64,000 bases of DNA, taken from the NCBI GenBank assembly GCA_014773175.1, contig VXCM01000753.1:62001-126000 (forward strand). Reading direction: 5' to 3'. Position 1 is the stretch's first letter; every line of letters begins with the position of its first letter. A program made the translations under genes and the position numbers. The DNA is from Lucifuga dentata. Its lineage: Eukaryota > Chordata > Actinopteri > Ophidiiformes > Bythitidae. The notes below the pieces were generated by a model. The model had not been told where the DNA came from, ran no database searches, and worked only from the letters and a program-made list of their open reading frames with translations. Below are positions 61,917 through 64,000 of this stretch, piece after piece.

Positions 61917-62560
61917 TTAAAGGACATTACCAGCGATTTTGCATGTTTAAGCCCAATAAACTCTACCTTCATACACATTACTTACTGACAACCAATTTCC
62001 AAAACATAAAACTGTATTTCAGTTTTCCTGTTACTTTGCCAAATCCCCGAATCTTTCAAAATCAAATGCTCAGGTGATAGTCCCACTTTAAAATTCCATG
62101 TTTCACCTGCTAACACGTACGTTCAAATGTAGAAGGGACTGTCATTCTCAGTACAAGCCATCTTTTCCTGGGACTGTATTCCCTGGCAGAGACATGCATT
62201 GTCTTTCATGCTTTATTTAACCGATCCATGTTGGATCGGTTAAATAAAATTACTTCAACAAAAAAATTTAATAGACATCTTGTTTGCTGTGATGGATTAC
62301 TTATCTCAAGCACATTTTATGTCTCTACAAGTTGATTTTAATATTTAAAAGGTTTGAGTTCATTCCAGTATTAAACAGGGGTATTAAACTGGAATCAACT
62401 GAAACCATTGGCTGTCTGGAAGGTAGGAAAACAATTCTAATATTTACCACTCCTGTAAGCTATTTTGAGAAATGGTTGTCAGTATTGTCAGTAACATACA
62501 ATATGTATACAGGCTGTATATTGGGCTCAAACATGTAAGATCACTGGTATTGTCCTTTCA
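61917..62560 (+). mobile_element. TIR MITE family A, copy 5 (with internal hairpin insertion)
   Basis: Starts TTAAAGGACATTACCAGCGA and ends ACTGGTATTGTCCTTTCA, with both inverted ends present. It is longer than copy 2 because of extra sequence near 62340-62400 and a 17-bp-arm hairpin at 62212-62248 that the other copies lack. No open frame of note. Confidence 0.78.
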
Positions 62561-62569
62561 GCAAGGTAC

Positions 62570-64000
62570 ATGAGACAGATCTTTAAAAAAAGAAAAAAAT
62601 CACCACGTTCCAAAATTTTGTGTGTAGCCGTGGTAGAATGCTGTCTGTTGCTAATTAGAAATGGATGTACATGTGTGCTGTACATGACAGCCAAGTTAAT
62701 TATCTTGGGACCAAGGGAGAGCAGCAGGCATTATACCATAGGCCTTGATAAGAGGAATCACATATAGGAGGAAAGTGGCTCTTGAAAATTGGGCGCAGCC
62801 ATTTATTGGCAGTTGGTCAAGTTTTCAGTTGTCCCACGAGTCCTAAATGCTTATGCAGTGTGTTGCAGGCTTCTGTTAAATTTTGATGATTAAATGGGCA
62901 AATACTTCCTAGATTTGTAAACGGAAAGTGGGGGCTGTTTACTTTATTTATTCATAGTGTGAATATGAATAATTTACTGGTCAGCAGTTTTTACTGTGTG
63001 TGGCAGGCTAAAGGTTTGTGATTTTTACATTTGGCACTTTTCCATTGTATTGACAGCTGCCAGCTTCCATCATTGTTCTTTCTATTTGTTTCCAAAGCAA
63101 TCTGTTGTGATGCAGGTATAATAGGTCATCTTGTGAATTTTGTAAAGCTCTCTCTTTTGTTTTATATTTTTCTTTTACTTGCATGTTTTCCAAAATTATG
63201 GGAAGATTTCCATGTGTCTTTGTCATTGGTTAATAGTCAGACACTACTTGCAGGGTTTACCAATAGTGTCAATAAACTAGATATACTGTATAAACTAGCT
63301 AGCCAATAAGCTAACTGTCATCAGTTGACTGATATTTTGTTTTAGCTTTCGGTACTCCACTGGCTCATGTATTTTCATTTTGAAAAGAAAAAAGGCTTTT
63401 TTTTTTTTTTTTTTTTTCCAGTATCTGAATGTCTATTCATCATTGAAATGTATCTCTGGAGTGCTTTATCAGCCCTGTCTGCTTTCATTCAAAGCATAAA
63501 ATGGCCATTTGATCAGTACACCAGCAAAGCTGATTCCAGAGGACATATACAGATTCCCATGTTCATTCTTAGTTCCATTTATGGGTCTGTTTTGAAAATT
63601 TTGCAATGCTTTAATTTAAAAAAAAACAAAACAAAAAAAAAAACATTGAACCACTTGTCCTTTGCTACAGCACCACTGAAAACAAGCCATTTTACGTACT
63701 GTCTCTTTAAGACCCACTCTTGAAAAGCCTGCTTTGTTCTGATTGGCTGTCAGCAATGTGGCAGATGCTGGCCACTCGCTTGCCTGCTTCTACCTGGTAT
63801 GTGTATCTAATTAGGTTTGTTACATGATGAAGTCAACATGCTATGAAAGTAAAGCATGAGTCAAATACAACCGTTTCAGAGAAACTTAGGTTTGTCTTAC
63901 CAGATGCATTTCGATAGGCAATACTTAGCACATATCCCCTCTTATATTACACTATGAAAATGAGGGAAACTAAGACAAAGCAAATGTCCCCATTAACTGG
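62570..64000. other. Gene desert to window end
   Basis: No gene. A T run at 63398-63417 and an interrupted A run near 63620-63643. A CCAAT-type phrase CTGATTGGCTGTCAGC at about 63738 is isolated. The sequence is otherwise plain. Confidence 0.5.

Noticed and set aside
1..64000. An undescribed multi-gene system (defence, toxin-antitoxin, biosynthetic cluster)
   Set aside because: Only one gene is supported. Everything else is repeat, microsatellite or candidate regulatory sequence of a fish gene desert.

Overview
The window looks like one piece of a teleost fish genome, probably percomorph-like. It is AT-rich and packed with CA/TG, GA/CT, AAT and GATA microsatellites. It carries fish-type LINE tails ending in ATGG repeats and several MITE families. 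Its one recognisable gene is an Iroquois homeobox gene with vertebrate Irx2 sequence and intron positions. I saw no bacterial operon, phage, CRISPR array, rRNA or tRNA.

Layout. The only protein-coding gene I can support is irx2a on the minus strand. Coding exon 1 is 53002-52763, exon 2 (TALE homeodomain) is 51505-51100, and exon 3 (C-terminal region) is 50516-49506. All three exons have consensus splice sites and compatible phases. A short terminal coding exon is expected below 49505 but was not found with confidence. Bases 1 to about 48.3 kb lie downstream of the gene, and 53.5 to 64 kb lie upstream. If the vertebrate IrxA order irx4-irx2-irx1 holds here, these are the irx4a-irx2a and irx2a-irx1a gene deserts. 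They hold transposon fossils, microsatellites and islands of complex sequence dense in homeodomain, POU, SOX/TCF and PBX/MEIS-like motifs. Those islands are reasonable candidates for conserved non-coding enhancers, but only an alignment could confirm it.

Assembly. The window has 24 single N characters. Where the flanks are unique enough to judge (28719, 32380, 32665, 49716, 50431, 51620), the same 62-67 bases occur immediately on both sides of the N. That is the mark of unmerged contig overlaps. Two of them fall inside irx2a exon 3 and insert 22 and 21 spurious codons in frame. The corrected protein reads 509 residues through the end of exon 3.

Repeats. A TIR element family (ends near TTAAAGGACCATACC) is present in at least five copies. 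One copy holds a copy-specific 17-bp-arm hairpin that looks like a template-switch mutation. There are also a second palindromic MITE near 11.15-11.54 kb, two Harbinger-like MITEs (24.3 and 38.8 kb), L2/Maui-like LINE tails, and isolated perfect palindromes.

I found no convincing undescribed system. The most useful results are the corrected irx2a model, the assembly signature, the template-switch hairpin and the list of candidate regulatory islands.
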